From contig NC_030383.2 in assembly GCF_001625215.2 (NCBI RefSeq), positions 5,716,779 to 5,780,778 on the forward strand: a DNA stretch of 64,000 nucleotides. Direction: 5' to 3'. The notes beneath the pieces are model-generated. The model was not told where the DNA came from. It worked only from the letters and a program-made list of their open reading frames with translations, and did not search any database. The translations under genes and the position numbers were made by a program. Of the stretch, positions 13,309 through 30,378 are shown piece after piece. Position 1 is the first letter of the stretch; each line of letters opens with the position of its first letter. The DNA comes from Daucus carota subsp. sativus (Eukaryota; Streptophyta; Magnoliopsida; Apiales; Apiaceae).

Positions 13309-14257
13309 CAAGAGAGAGGAAGCTGAATGAGACCGGAAACTAATCACGTTCCCGCTCAGTCTCCTCTCTGTTTTTTACCCGGGTGGTGAAAAGAAAAAGT
13401 GGTGGCGCGGTGCGGTAAGTTTTTTTGGTGTGGGTCCATATTAGTGTTGACTAGTGTATAGAAATTTGAGTTGTGAGCGTATACTTGTTGCCACTTGGAA
13501 GTAGTCCAACGGTCGCGTAATATTTACAGGTCAAACATTCCAACAACGTGGGTGAAACAATTTGACCGTCCCACCATGCGATATTCATATATACTGTGTA
13601 CATCCTTTTTAACAAAAAAATTTGTCCTGTATTACATGTTTCACTATTTTTTCGACACGAGTTTATCTTTATATTTATTTTAATTTTTTAAAATTCAATT
13701 TTATTCTGATTCTCAAGACACTAAATCACTATATTAATATTAATTGTAGTTTTTGTAAAACTCAACTATATTCTCGCTTTTCAATGCACTAATTAATAAT
13801 TATGAGATAACACTGATTTTTTTTAATATGTGTGTTTTTTTTAAAAAGAATATATATATTGAGACGGAGGATGTATATCTACATCCTTAACATTTTTATT
13901 ATTATCACTCGATTTCTCATAGGTTCGGGTTCTAGTGACAATATGTTATTACATTGTGATTTCGTATATTATTTTTTTAATATTAGCAACTTATTTAATA
14001 TAAAAATTAATATAATTATAAATTATTTATAAATTAATTTTTAAAATGATCTCATTCACTTTTGTAAAGTCAAATATCCAAAAAAACAAGTCATTAAAAA
14101 AAATTAGGATTTACAACTTCATACATCCTTAGCTCATAATTTCTTTAGACATACACTATAGATAAGTCATTTTTCACTTTAAGTTTTCATGTATGTTAAG
14201 ATAAATTAATTATTTTAAAATTTACATGTGAACGAAAAATTCAATATTAAATAATTA

Positions 14258-14425
14258 CTCTCTCTATCCCAGCAGGTTGTTTACGTTTACTGTTTACACG
14301 TATTCTGAGATTTTTTTTAACAAAAAATAATTAAATATCAAATTTTTATTCAAAAAAAATAAAAAATTATCTTGAGACTTTATTTTATAAAAATTTTAAA
14401 GTACGTGCCAAAAAGCATGATAGAG
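14258..14425. mobile_element. Truncated Stowaway-like MITE
   Basis: A TA dinucleotide precedes CTCTCTCTATCCCA, a diverged Stowaway terminus. The interior shows the same TTTTTATTCA...AAAAAA foldback and TTTATAAAA-TTTTAAA-TACGTGCCAAAAAG stretch as the intact element at 36078. The right terminus cannot be found, so the element is decayed or cut short near 14425. Confidence 0.55.
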
Positions 14426-15767
14426 CTAGTATTTGCAACGAGAACCTGCAGGCTGCAGGCGGTGTGTTTGCTGTTTAGTAGTGTATGAATGACAGATGGT
14501 GGGTGGGTGGCTGGCATGCAGGCAGTATCTCGTCATGTGTGTCGGTCCAAATGTTGATCCTCAAGATTTGCTTCTGCGATGGGTGACCAGCTCAAAGTTT
14601 TTCTATGCTGTTTATTGTAAACACCAGCTATAGCCTATTGCCCAAGTGCATGATTGTGAACACAACTACACATACAGTAATACGATAATACCATTTTAAA
14701 TTCATTGTAAACGAGTTGACAGTAAGATTCATACAAACTACACTTCGATTGTTGGCTGGCAAAAAAGAGAACCGAGGGGCATCAAATGGATCTGGATTTT
14801 TGACCTGTTTATAAGAAATTTGAGTTTCTTGTCTAAATTTTGGCTGGATGAATTTTTCAGAGATTAAATCCAACGTTAGGTGAGGGCCGAGGGGTAAGAT
14901 ATGAGTTGAGAGTAGCATATACGTGACCACATCATATATTTGAGTTATTATGATGGTCATTGTATTCGTCGTTAAATGAGAGGTAAGATATGAGTTGAGA
15001 GTAGCAGTGGTAAAGCTATACAGATATTATAGCTATAATATAGTTTAATCAAAAAAAAAAAAAGTGAGATGTAAGATATAATAAGATAAATTTGAAAATA
15101 TTTTCTTTGACAGTTATTTATTGAAAACTATTAATTAAAATAGCCGTCTTTTTTCGATTTATTCTGTCAACTAATCCTTTTCTTAGCTAACAATATACAT
15201 GTGATGCATATTTTGGTTAATTTCATATTAAAGGTATTATGAATGAGGGTCATGTTCGAGGGAGAATCATAAAAGAGAGCCTTAAAACCATTACCTCATT
15301 TTTAGTATTAGTTAGGTATCTGAAAAAATAAAATTTTAATTATTAAAAAAATGAGAGAACGTGTCCTTTTTATTAGAGATCAGATTTCGCAAAAAAACAA
15401 ACAAACAAGAACACTCTGATATAAAATATTTATTCTCCAAAAGAAGAATAAAACATTCCTGCAATAAAACGATATGAAAGTATGTTTACTGTTTAGACTA
15501 GAATAGGGATACGCTTCTTTAAGCCAAAATTTTACATATACATAGAAAGATTTTTGCAAAGTGATCTCAAAATCTCACAAAACTCAAGTGATCATCACCG
15601 TCACCGCTTTGATATATATGAATGGACATAGAATAACGAAGCGGGCTGAATCTACTTTGCTTAACCATTAGTAGATATATCAATCAAATTATATAATAAA
15701 ATTTCGACTCAAATAAAATTCAACTACAATGAATTCATTAAAATATACATTTGAATATCAATATACA

Positions 15768-15875
15768 TTTGTTTTGAGAGCTTAAACTAAATAATCAAAT
15801 TCTTTTAATATTGAATATATATTTGTTTTGAGAGCTTAAACTAAATAATCAGGTTTTTTAAAATTGCATGATCAT
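15768..15875. repeat. 54-bp tandem duplication
   Basis: TTTGTTTTGAGAGCTTAAAC followed by TAAATAATCA occurs twice 54 bases apart, followed directly by the SINE-like fragment. It is a small local duplication with no coding content. Confidence 0.75.
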
Positions 15876-16115
15876 CACAGGCTCGACTCCAAGGGAGAAA
15901 ATTTTGTGGTTTATACCTCATGGACCGGAGTCTTGTTGCTTAAGTGTGGTTAACTTGGTTCACATAATTTGCAAGCTATTGTTTCAGCCCGTAAGTTTAT
16001 CCATTACGCACTCAAAGTGTAGTTTGTAGAATATTGCTTGGGGTCGTAAGTTTATTCAGCACGCACTCAAAGGACAGCGGATGCGGATTTCCACGTTAAA
16101 CATCTAAATTAATTT
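15860..16115 (+). repeat. SINE-like repeat fragment
   Basis: The sequence shares an ordered series of blocks with the copy at 45766-45990: GGCTCGACTCC (a tRNA B-box-like block), then TTATACCTCATGGA, GCTTAAGT, CTTGGTTCAC, GTAATTTGCA-like, and GGATTTCCACGTTAAA. The tRNA-like 5' half with the A box is missing or diverged here. The region also contains an internal doubling of the GTAAGTTTAT...ACGCACTCAAA segment. Assignment to a tRNA-derived SINE family is an inference. Confidence 0.4.
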
Positions 16116-16530
16116 AAATAATATTTTGTAACAAATAAGAAAAATCAAACATATCTACCAACCAAAAAACAAATTTTACAAAATATGCACGATCTTTATA
16201 CTAAAAACATAATTTTATTTTGAATAAAAAAAAAGATAGAAAATAGGAAATATAACGGGTGACTGTTGTAACTTACGAGGGAGTGGAGTCATCTTCGTAT
16301 TCCCACTTGTTTCTGCTCCGAACTAAAATCAATAACAGATCCCCCTTTTCGTTTATCCCGATCAGGTAATCAAACCTCCCTTTTCGATTCTCTCTTCTTT
16401 TCCACTTTCACTCTCATTGCATTAATATATAACTGATTTATTCTCTCCTAATCTATCTCTTGCTAGCTACATTTTTCTTATTGTCGTTGTTTACACTTTA
16501 GGGTTTCAATTATCATTTTAATTAAATTGA

Positions 16531-21026
<4,496 letters not shown>

Positions 21027-21519
21027 GAGATAATTAGCTGTGGGTGGGCGGAAAAGTTATATACCGCAGTGTCATGGAAGATTGTTATGTTTTAATTGCT
21101 TGTATTGTTCACACTAGAACTATATTTATCACAAGATTGTTGAGTGGTAGATCCTTTCGCAAGAAATGGATCAGTATAGATGTTTCTTCTTGTCTAGTTC
21201 ATAATATTGTATTTTCTTGCAATATGCAAGAAGCAGCCTCGTTTCAAGAAACAGTTTTTGATATTGTCGTGGATGCTTTCAGTGCTGGTTTTGTCTGCTG
21301 CTTAGTCTTTTCTTCTGTTCGGATAGATACATAGCATTTAGTCATTAATTTGTTTGGGAAGTTTGTGACTTTAAACTTCATATTGTCCAAATTGTTGGAA
21401 ATTGGTTGGTTGACTTCTAAATTTTATGTCAGAGGCAAAAGTAAAACTTCCTTTGAGAGCTAGGTACATGGATAATGGATAGCTATATTTATTTGCTTGT
21501 TCGCCTTGAGTTGTTCCCT
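21027..21519. other. 3' flank of RABE1
   Basis: This is presumably the RABE1 3' UTR and downstream sequence. Its short open frames do not match anything I know. Confidence 0.5.
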
Positions 21520-21900
21520 TCTCATATAGGCAGATCGAGTCTTGACCAGATTGGGAACCTAGATCTTCCTGGAAATCAATTATGCAGTGTGGTTTTATAA
21601 TCCATATGTGCTGTAATTAATTTATCCAGCTTGGAAGTTGCAGAGTTTGGTTAAAACAATTTCACTGGAACCTCTAAGATCTCTTATATGGGCCTTTTGC
21701 TGTCTTCCGAGATTTTTTTCTTTTTTTGCTAAATCGTTTTGCAAGCCACCTTACTGGTTCACTGCCTGATTTCACTCAACTTCTGTCTCTAAAAACATTG
21801 CAAGTCAACTCCAGTCAGTTAAATGGATATCTACGACCAGTAGGTTCTGACTTCTGAGTGCCGTTCAGCTCTTTACCAGATCTTACAGGAGTTCATATTT
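21520..21900 (+). pseudogene. Decayed leucine-rich-repeat receptor fragment
   Basis: Broken reading frames spell LRR-like phrases in order: SSLDQIGNLDLPGNQL near 21540, SSLEVAEFG-stop-NNFTGT near 21627-21670, and NRFASHLTGSLPDFTQL followed by LSLKTLQVNSSQLNG near 21735-21825. The xLxxLxxLxLxxNxLxG spacing matches extracellular LRRs of receptor-like proteins or kinases. Stops and frame changes separate the pieces, and no kinase or membrane segment follows, so this is a relic of a fragment. Confidence 0.55.
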
Positions 21901-23189
21901 AAGAATTACTTTTCAATGAACACCATTCAGATTATAGTTTATACTTGCATAATTTAACTCTGACGGCTTCAAATTTATACGTACATTATTCAATTATGTC
22001 ATCTTTCATACAGGTTGCCAGCTTAAAGTCTACGTATGTCATTCAATTCTCCGCCATCTTTTGGTCAGTTCTGTTAAAACACTTGACGACAGTTAATTGA
22101 TTGTAAATATTTACTACTTCTGTTAGTCGATTCCAAGCCTTTTCAGTTTAATGACCTACTTGCGAGTTTGGGTTGAGTTTGATTATGTTCAAGTCATTTT
22201 ACCCTCTACGTTCTCAAATTACCCTCGACAAGTAGATATAATAGCCATGACCGAAGTTAATGCAATCCTCACAACCTCTGGGATATGGGCGTCTCAAATT
22301 GAGACTTCTTTAAGCATGTTCATTCCAGTTCTGAGAAGCAGACATCACATTATAGACATGGCATATTTCGTGCTTTAAGCAGCATGATTAAGTACTTAAC
22401 TGTGAGACTGACAGTGTCATGATTGATCAAGTGCTTAACTGTGTTCATGGCAATAAAAGGAAAGATGCACATCCACATTACATTGTTCCAAAAACAGTAA
22501 CTTTTGTCATTTTTTACAATTTAATTGCAAAACGAGGCGAAAAGTTTAAAGTTTGTTAATGAAGCCTAAAAAGAAAATATTCATTTGATAGCTAAACTAC
22601 CTGGACGCAGGTATGGATATCGAACACGGGTACAGATCCAAGAGTCAGATTCTTAGTTTTAGGATAATTAGGATTTGGACATGGATTCGGAATTAGACTC
22701 GGGTACGGCCGTACGGGGACTTGGCACTTAAGTTCCACGTAAATAAAACTTTATATAGACTGATTTTACTGTACATTCATAAAAATAGTGTTGACTGCAC
22801 ATAAATCACATATGCTGAAAATTGAAGCATAAAATCAATAGAACATAGAAACAAGTCATTCATGGATCTTGATCTCTATAAACAAGTTGAAACAAGACCT
22901 AAGTTTTCAATTTGACCTGGTATGTTACAAGGTGAAGTGTCCGGTTGTAAGAAGGATCCGACTCAGATCCCATACCCACGCCCATGTCATGTTCAGTGGA
23001 CAGGGTATAGGCACAAAAATGGAGAGTCCAGGTAACATAGATTGATAGCGTCCAACAGGGACACTATAAGTGCAGTTTATATGAAGTAAAAAGTTGCAGC
23101 ACTCTACAACAAAGTTTATCCCGTCTATTCAAGATTTACGTTACCCTTTAAACTTAGCAGCTCATAATTTTTTTAAAAATATTATAGTT
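21901..23189. other. Intergenic region downstream of the kinesin gene, possible foldback at 22598-23036
   Basis: No gene is seen. Left CTACCTGGAC...GGTATGGAT...ACAGATCC...GAGTCAGATTCTTA and right AGAAGGATCCGACTCAGATCCCATACC...GTCCAGGTAA are partly complementary, which suggests a degenerate terminal-inverted-repeat element of about 440 bp. No target duplication could be assigned. Confidence 0.4.
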
Positions 23190-26100
23190 CTAATCACGAA
23201 CACAATTTACTTCTGCAAAAGGAGTTCTATCCGGTGATGATCCTAGTACCTGCTGCTGTCCATTTATCTTGGCATCAGTTTTGGACAATTTTGGCCTGTT
23301 CTCCAAATCACAAACTTGTGTTCTCATCTCCTCGATAGAATCCAAGCTGGGTATCGTTATTACACGCTTCTGGGGAGGAGTCTGTTGATCAATCTGCTCA
23401 GAAAATTGCAGGACAGCTCATAAACACGGTTGTGTATGCTAATGATTTAAGAACTATATTATATTAGGAAGTGCTTAGGCTGCTCTGAATTGGTGATCAC
23501 AACCTAATATTTGTATGTTAATGTGGTGTGGAGTATGAGGATAATATATACAGTATTAGAGTTGTGGTATATCTGGTAAGAAAGTTACCATATAGTCTTT
23601 TCTAAGGCAGTGCTCTACACGATTACGGATATTTAAGATGCTTTGAGTGTGCTTTTCCCGTGTACGTTCAAGCTGTTCCCAACACGAGCTAGACATTGAA
23701 TCAAATTGCTTCTTAGTTTCATGGTCCATTGCCAATGAACCTGAAAATGCATTTTTTATCCAGTGAGAGTTGTCAGGCCAGCATTTCTTAAAATGGATAA
23801 GAAAGCTTTACGGATTAGTTCCATAAACTAATGTTACCGTTAACAGCTGAAAGCATCTCATTAGACTTGGCTTTAAATTCTGCATTGGTGGATAAGCATT
23901 TTGAAAGAAAGACTCCATGATCTGCTTGTTGATCGCTTATATTTTCCCTGCATCAAAGAAGATATTAACAGTCATGATCATTAAGACGAAAGAAAGAAAA
24001 CTATACACATTATCCAAAAGATTAACTTTTTATTGAACTTGCCTTAATATTGACCCTGCTTTTGCAGTACTGGTTTTGTTAAGCTGGTTGACGGACAGCT
24101 CTGCATTATCCCACTGTTCTGTAGAGTAGTCCACTTTATTTTCACTGTTTAAGTTAAAACAAACATTATTCAGAGACAAACTAAACTAGACTCTGTTTTC
24201 TTATTCAGCAATCATTGTTATTACAGCAGTCAAGTATACACAAGTGAAGCCGACAAGAGACATAATTAGGATACAAAGAACAATGACTTACCATTCCTCA
24301 ATGCAACCAGCTATCATTGCTTTTGTTTCAGCTGATGCAAATGTTTCTTCAATAAAATGGATCTTCATTCTCTCCGCATAGTCATTCAATTCCTTATTTG
24401 CAGTTACTGAAACTTGTTGCATTTTTGACATCTCCTGCAGAAGCAGTTGGTTTTCTTGTAGATTTGTGTTCTCAATGTTTTTCGAGGCTTCTGATACCTG
24501 AAAATTAATCATTACATGTGTGAGCAAACACATATACTGGTTTCGATTTAGATCACATATAAGAACCAGCTGGTAACTTACTCTAGCAATCCTCTTAGTT
24601 GTCAAATCCGCTAACGTTGCTGCAATTTTTTGCATAGCCAACTGTTCTTCTCTGGCAGCCTCCTCCTGTATAACAGAAAGTAAATGGCTTGTTATCAGTG
24701 TCAACTGATTCAAACATGCATGACAAAAAAACTACTGTAAAAATGCTGCTGACCTCAAACATCTTACGAAATTCTGATAGTTGATTAGATTTATATATAT
24801 GGCTTTCCTCAAGCATTTCAGCTAGTTTTGAAGCATGGCTACTGATGTCATTAAAGAAATAAACCGTTGCTCTTGAAATTTCTTGTGCCGAAGCCAAAGC
24901 CTGGTGCAGTCGCTATACACCCACAAAGGATAAAGTTGAGCACTTATATTGAAGGAATGAGATTTAGCCATTTAATTTGCTTGGAAAATGTACCTACCTC
25001 TTCCTCCTTCTGAGCAGAACCAGCCAACAGCTGCCTTTGCTCACTTAGCGAGTTCAAGATATCACTGTTGACATCCTTGGCTTCTAAAACTGTAGAACGA
25101 AGAAACTGGCACACAAACTATATTATTTAGTCCTCTCCCTACTACCATTACTCTTTTTAAGTATTAATAATTAGATATGTTTGCTAATACCTTCTCGACT
25201 GAAGCTGCTTGTGCTGATATTGTACACATCATCTGCTCCAAACTAGAATCAGATTTCATTTGCATCGTCTCAGCAAGCTCCTTTAAGATTGCAACTCCTG
25301 AAGTACATATATCTGTCATTTTGGCAATCTTTGATTCCAGAGCCTGGGCAACCTGAAATGTTATAAGAATAGAAGTAATTATCTGAGCATGAGTAAAAAT
25401 CATAAACTTTAGTAAGCATTTATATCTTACATCAGATTTACTAGCAAGAAATAAGCTTAAATGCTCATCCATGCATTTCAGTTCTTGTTGCTGTTGAGAA
25501 ACTGAACCAAGGATGGTTTTGTGCAAGTTTTTTAAGCTCTGATCAAGCTGGGAGCCAAATGTTAAAAGCAATCCTTGGTTTTCTGCCTCAAGCCTGCTTT
25601 TCTTATCTACAAAAAATTGTTGAGGTCAGTTTCATGCATCAAATTAAGTTACATACTTCTCAAACTCATACAACTGTAAAACTCAGGCACCGATTTGCAT
25701 TAGTATCTGGAAAAAGGTTTTCTTCTAACATGCATGAGTGATGATCTCATTAACCTTCATCCGCAACGAGAAATGTCTTTCAGGAATAATCTGAAATCGC
25801 ATGATATCACACTGTTCCCAGGGGAATATGTACATAGACTTATTTAAGATCATAAACCATTCCAAACTAAAAATGAAAGACTAAGTAGATGAAAATGATT
25901 TCATTATTTTGAAAAGGCTGGTCATTCATTGCTCTTTTATATGTTATGTGCTGGCTTGGGAAACCTACATATAAGTTGAAGTTGCAATTTGCGAACATAG
26001 GCATGTAACAGAGACAGGAGGACACGAAAAAATAGTGATGACAGTTAAAGAGTTCAGGATGCCAAGAGCTATGAAGTATTTCTCTTATTCGGTTCCATAA

Positions 26101-29100
26101 TCTGAAAATCTGCTTTATGGGACATTAGTGGTAGCACCTATGTTGGTTAGGGTACAGTCACAGTTCACCGGAAGGGTTGCCCTCCCAAATCGTAAATTTT
26201 CGATGATGTTTCAGATGTTTCAACCCCGTTGACTGCTAGACCAATTGCCAGCCATGTAGGGCTGCCAGGCCAGGTCAGGCCATAACGGTTCTGCTTAGTC
26301 GAGGTTCCTAAATCCTAATCAGATGAAGGAAAGTGAGAGGACGAGGGATCAGCCTTGGGAAAATATCCATTTCTCTCCGTTGCAATCATAAAAATTGAGA
26401 TCCTCATTCTTCCTTAATAAACACATATTTGTCACAGAAAAAAAGTCGAATCTGTTGCTCCTATTCTAAAATTTTCAAATTATCAGGATACCATATATAA
26501 AATGTAATATTAAATCAGTCTTGCATAGCAGATCTATCAATCAGAGAAGAAAAGACAACTATACCTATTGTCGAACACAAAACAGTTATATCTTCTGATG
26601 CATTTTGCAAATTGGCCCGCATATCTTTTGCACGTTCAACAAGAGAACTTTCTGTTACAAATTCAAAATTCACACTGTTCAGTGTTCATAATAGACACAT
26701 GATTAAGAAGAAGACACCTGATATATTATTACAAGTCTGCTGTTTCACCTGAATGCAGTAGCTTAGAGATAATGAACTCCTTTTCCCTCAGAATTGAAAT
26801 GGCTTTTTGATGGTTTTCTTTAGATTCTTGCAAAGCTTTGTTACTGTTTTCTAAACTTATCTGAAAATTATGTAATCATCAGAAATACCTGGAACAGTTA
26901 AATATATATTTGGATACAAGTGTTCACCCTCTGTACATACCTTGCAATCCTTGAGCTCATTTTCAAAGTTCAGTCTTTGCTTTTGCTCAGTAAGATATAG
27001 TTCACGAAATTTTCCAACTTGCTGCAACATCAGCAATATCAGTGCTGAAGTATTGATAAAAGATAATATATTTTAAAAAGAAAACAAAACTATGGAGAAA
27101 TCAAGTTTTACCTTCTCACTGATGTTGAGATCAATCTCCAACTGCTCTATTTTCTCGTTCTTAGCCTGCAAGATGATGCAATAAATCATTTTATGTCCAT
27201 CTACTCTACAAACTAAAGACAAATAAAAGAAGTTCCTTTTTAAATATGTACAGAATTTCTATTTATTAACTGATTTTTTTTCATGTAGTCGTGGCGAATA
27301 AAAACAATTATAATAGCATTTCATGACTTGTCAAACAAATAAAAATTTGGATTAAATGCGAACATCTCATCAACAGAAGTGTAGCTATCTTTACTGAACA
27401 GCATTCATCCTATTTTTCAAATATACCTTCTTTTCAGCTTCATCCTGTGTGAATCTTTCATGTGGAATATAAACACCATTCTTTTCCCTTGCTGCTCTGA
27501 CATCTATTATAATTCCAATATATAGACATTCCAGCGTAAAACATATATCATAAATACACACACACATATATGTAAGTAATGCAACCTTCAAAGTCATACC
27601 TTGTCTCATTCTATCAATTTCCATATGCAGATCCCTAAGCAAAACCACCTTGGATACTTTCTGGTTTGCCTGTAAAGGTGGACTTCTTTCAGTACAATAT
27701 AACGGATAGATGAGGATGATTAAAAGGAAGCAAAAAAACAATGTTGACCTCTGGCTTGTTCTTTATGTTTTTAGCACGATGTGCATAATCTAGCGTACTC
27801 AATGTTTCGTCTAAGCAATGGGCAGATGGAGAAATAGTTGCTATGATGCAAGTTTTAGTTTTTCCTCCCAGTGAATCTCTCAGAAGCCTTGTGAGCTTAC
27901 TGTCCCTGCAAAATGTAACAGGAACACAAAAAATAAGGTAGTGCATTTGTTACAGAGGTTAGGAAGTGATTTATGTCACACACCTATAGGGTACATGAGC
28001 ACTATGTTCAACCAGTGCGTTTATGACACGACCCAAAGTAAGTAAGCTTTTGTTTATTTCTCCAGCTTCCCTTGCACGACTCTGCACCATTTTCAGAAAT
28101 TATGTCAGATAAAGCAAAAGTAATACAGTATCTGTGTTCAATCCTCCAACCCCTTACAAGGCCAGTAGGCTCAGTACACATCTGCAAATCAGCTTTCTAC
28201 CATGTATTCAATTACAAACTTTTCATTTATAGATATCTCTTTGTGAAATCTGAGATTTTTAGCACCTTTGTTAATGGAAGAAAGGGAACTAGAAAGACTT
28301 AACTAAGAAATCCAAATATGTTAGAAATAAGGGCTATGCTAAACATAAGAGACAACATAAATCACATGTAAACTGTAATTTATAATACAAGTAACTTTGC
28401 CAGGCTTAATTTGTGATGATATATGACTCGTTCTGAAAGGATCATAATAAATTCAGCTGTGCTGTAGACTCGGCTTCCAGAACAATTCTTTAAACAGTAG
28501 CCTTCATGAAAAGATTTCTAATAAACATTTATTATATTACAATTACAATGAAATAAAATCTTTATGGTCTATAAAATGCTTGACAAAGAAAAACAAATTT
28601 TATGAGAACCGCAGTGAGAAATATTGACAATGCAAGTGTTACAATACCTCACGAGAACCGGAGCGGGAAATGTTCTCTGATCCCGCTAAATCAACAAGAT
28701 TAAGCTTTCCACATTTTATGAGTTCCTCACCTCCAACCGTTGCTTCTTTAACATAGACAGTTATGGTAAATACAGAATGAGAACGACTGCGACATAAACA
28801 GTATGCAATATATCAGTATATAAATCAACAATATTGTACAGTATATCAGATATCAATATACCCAGACAACTTCCTACCTACTGCGTTTGTTTAACAAGGT
28901 GTCTGCGGTCCGCCTTTTCACAGCTCCTCGTTCCAGAAGGTTATGTATCTCATTTGCGCTGTATACAGCTTCTTCTTCAAGGCCTCTGAGAAGCACACAA
29001 CCTTTCCCGTCTTCCATCAAAGAAACAGGCTTCTTTGTACTCTCTGCAAAAGATCTTGAACAGTCTTCAGGAGCCAATAGATCAGTAATTTCTTCATTAT

Positions 29101-30296
29101 AGAGTTCCAAAAATGTAACTTTCATGCTGTAGTCGGCATTTTGACCCTCTAGTGTATCAAAAATCTGACGCACTGCTCTTGGAATAACCCCAGCCTCAGC
29201 AGGCAATTCTCCACTCTAGAAACATATGAAACAAGGTAAGTTACCCGTGCCAGCTATTAGAACTCGATGGCTGCTAAAGTAGTTTCAAAATACCTTATTT
29301 CTCATGCCCCCTTCCATTGTATATGTTTTACCAGTACCTGTTTGCCCATATGCAAAGACAGTGCAATTGAAGCCATCTAGAACCTCATTTACAATTGGGG
29401 ATATAGCTTGATCATATATAGATCGTTGTTGCGCTTTAGGTCCAAAGACCTAACACATAAACAAACAAAATAAAATCAAATTGTCGGACTGCTTAAATGA
29501 AAATCAGGGGACCATGTAAGTATCAAAGGATAAACATCTTACCTTGTCGAAAGTAAAAACTTTGTCAACTTGCCTATTAGCTACATTCTGTGAAATAGAA
29601 ACTTCTCTTCTATGTTCATTACATGTTACCACCATCGGTACATTCGACCTCTGATCCTCCTCGCTCAACGGCCTAAAACAAAAGCATTCAAACAAAGGAT
29701 TCACAATACCGTAATAAATACAGTCAGTGGGATGATCCAGCAATCGTATGAGGTACTTCAAACCCTTTATATACTTCCTAAAAAGATAAAAACATAAACT
29801 AAACAGACAAAAGATTCGCATTAATATATCAAATTTCTCAAAATCACAACTCTCCGTTCAGACAATAATTAGTCGATTTTAAATAATAAAACAGGCGCTA
29901 AATTAGAGTCCTGGAATAAAAGTTCCAACAGCAAATAGCATACACATGAACAAACCGAAAAAACTACTTCATCTGTCCCGAGATAAGTGTTGTTTTGATT
30001 TTCTACACATAATTTTGAGGTGTGAAAAGCACGCTTCTACGCATTATTTCAAAATTTCTTTTTCTGAATAAAAAACACAGTAAAAATAAAATGAATAAAT
30101 TTCTCCGGTTCCAAGTGATCAGAGTGTACCTGCATCGAAGGAGGACTTGAACATTGAGTTCGCGATTACAATTCCAATCAATAATGCCTCTCGGATCTCC
30201 GACGCGTTTCCGATCGGGTCGGGGCGTGAGAAAAGGCAGTGGAGATGGAGCCACGCCGCCCAGTCCCACTTTTCGCTGATCTGGCGTTTGCGACAT
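23190..30296 (-). CDS. KIN5B: Mitotic kinesin-5, KIN-5B type
   Basis: Kinesin-5 is a homotetrameric plus-end motor that crosslinks and slides antiparallel microtubules in spindle and phragmoplast. Twenty-three exons, 30296-30130 down to 23393-23190, total 3,129 nt and give 1,042 residues, normal for plant kinesin-5. Visible motor motifs are the P-loop GQTGTGKT (134-141), switch-I SSRSHS (263-268) and switch-II DLAGSE (296-301). The neck region follows [13 protein letters not shown], then coiled-coil stalk. The last exon carries the BimC-like box [21 protein letters not shown] (from about 980), whose Thr-Pro is the presumed CDK site, and the tail DRTPFAEVN. The stalk wording ([35 protein letters not shown] end) resembles Arabidopsis KIN-5B rather than 5A, C or D. 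One intron has a GC donor (24042-24037, GCAAGT). The intron starting at 27748 has a weak GTCAAC donor. Confidence 0.95.
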
Positions 30297-30339
30297 AATA
30301 GCACCTTCTTCTTATGCCAATCTTTATCTTCTCAATGGA

Positions 30340-30342
<3 letters not shown>

Positions 30343-30377
<35 letters not shown>
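30343..30377. repeat. TG/GA microsatellite in the kinesin 5' leader
   Basis: A (TG)n run passes into a (GA)n run 50-80 bases upstream of the KIN-5B ATG. Read in the gene's direction this is (CT)n then (CA)n. Such tracts are common in plant 5' UTRs and can bind BPC/GAGA-binding proteins. Confidence 0.85.

Positions 30378-30378
<1 letters not shown>

Larger units (their letters stand above)
13348..16530. other. Divergent intergenic region, pyrophosphatase / RABE1 promoters
   Basis: No gene is credible here. The sequence is very AT-rich with a damaged Stowaway-like MITE (from 14258), a 54-bp tandem repeat (about 15768-15875) and a SINE-like fragment (15860-16115). The stretch 16280-16530, just before the RABE1 ATG, is pyrimidine-rich and is the likely 5' UTR and core promoter of RABE1. 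Confidence 0.6.

Noticed and set aside
13018-13347. 109-codon minus-strand frame upstream of the pyrophosphatase
   Set aside because: It overlaps the proposed TATA box, leader exon and leader intron, and its composition is that of untranslated AT-rich sequence.
21044-21334. 96-codon plus-strand frame after RABE1
   Set aside because: It lies in the likely 3' UTR, with no recognisable domain and no splice link to RABE1.
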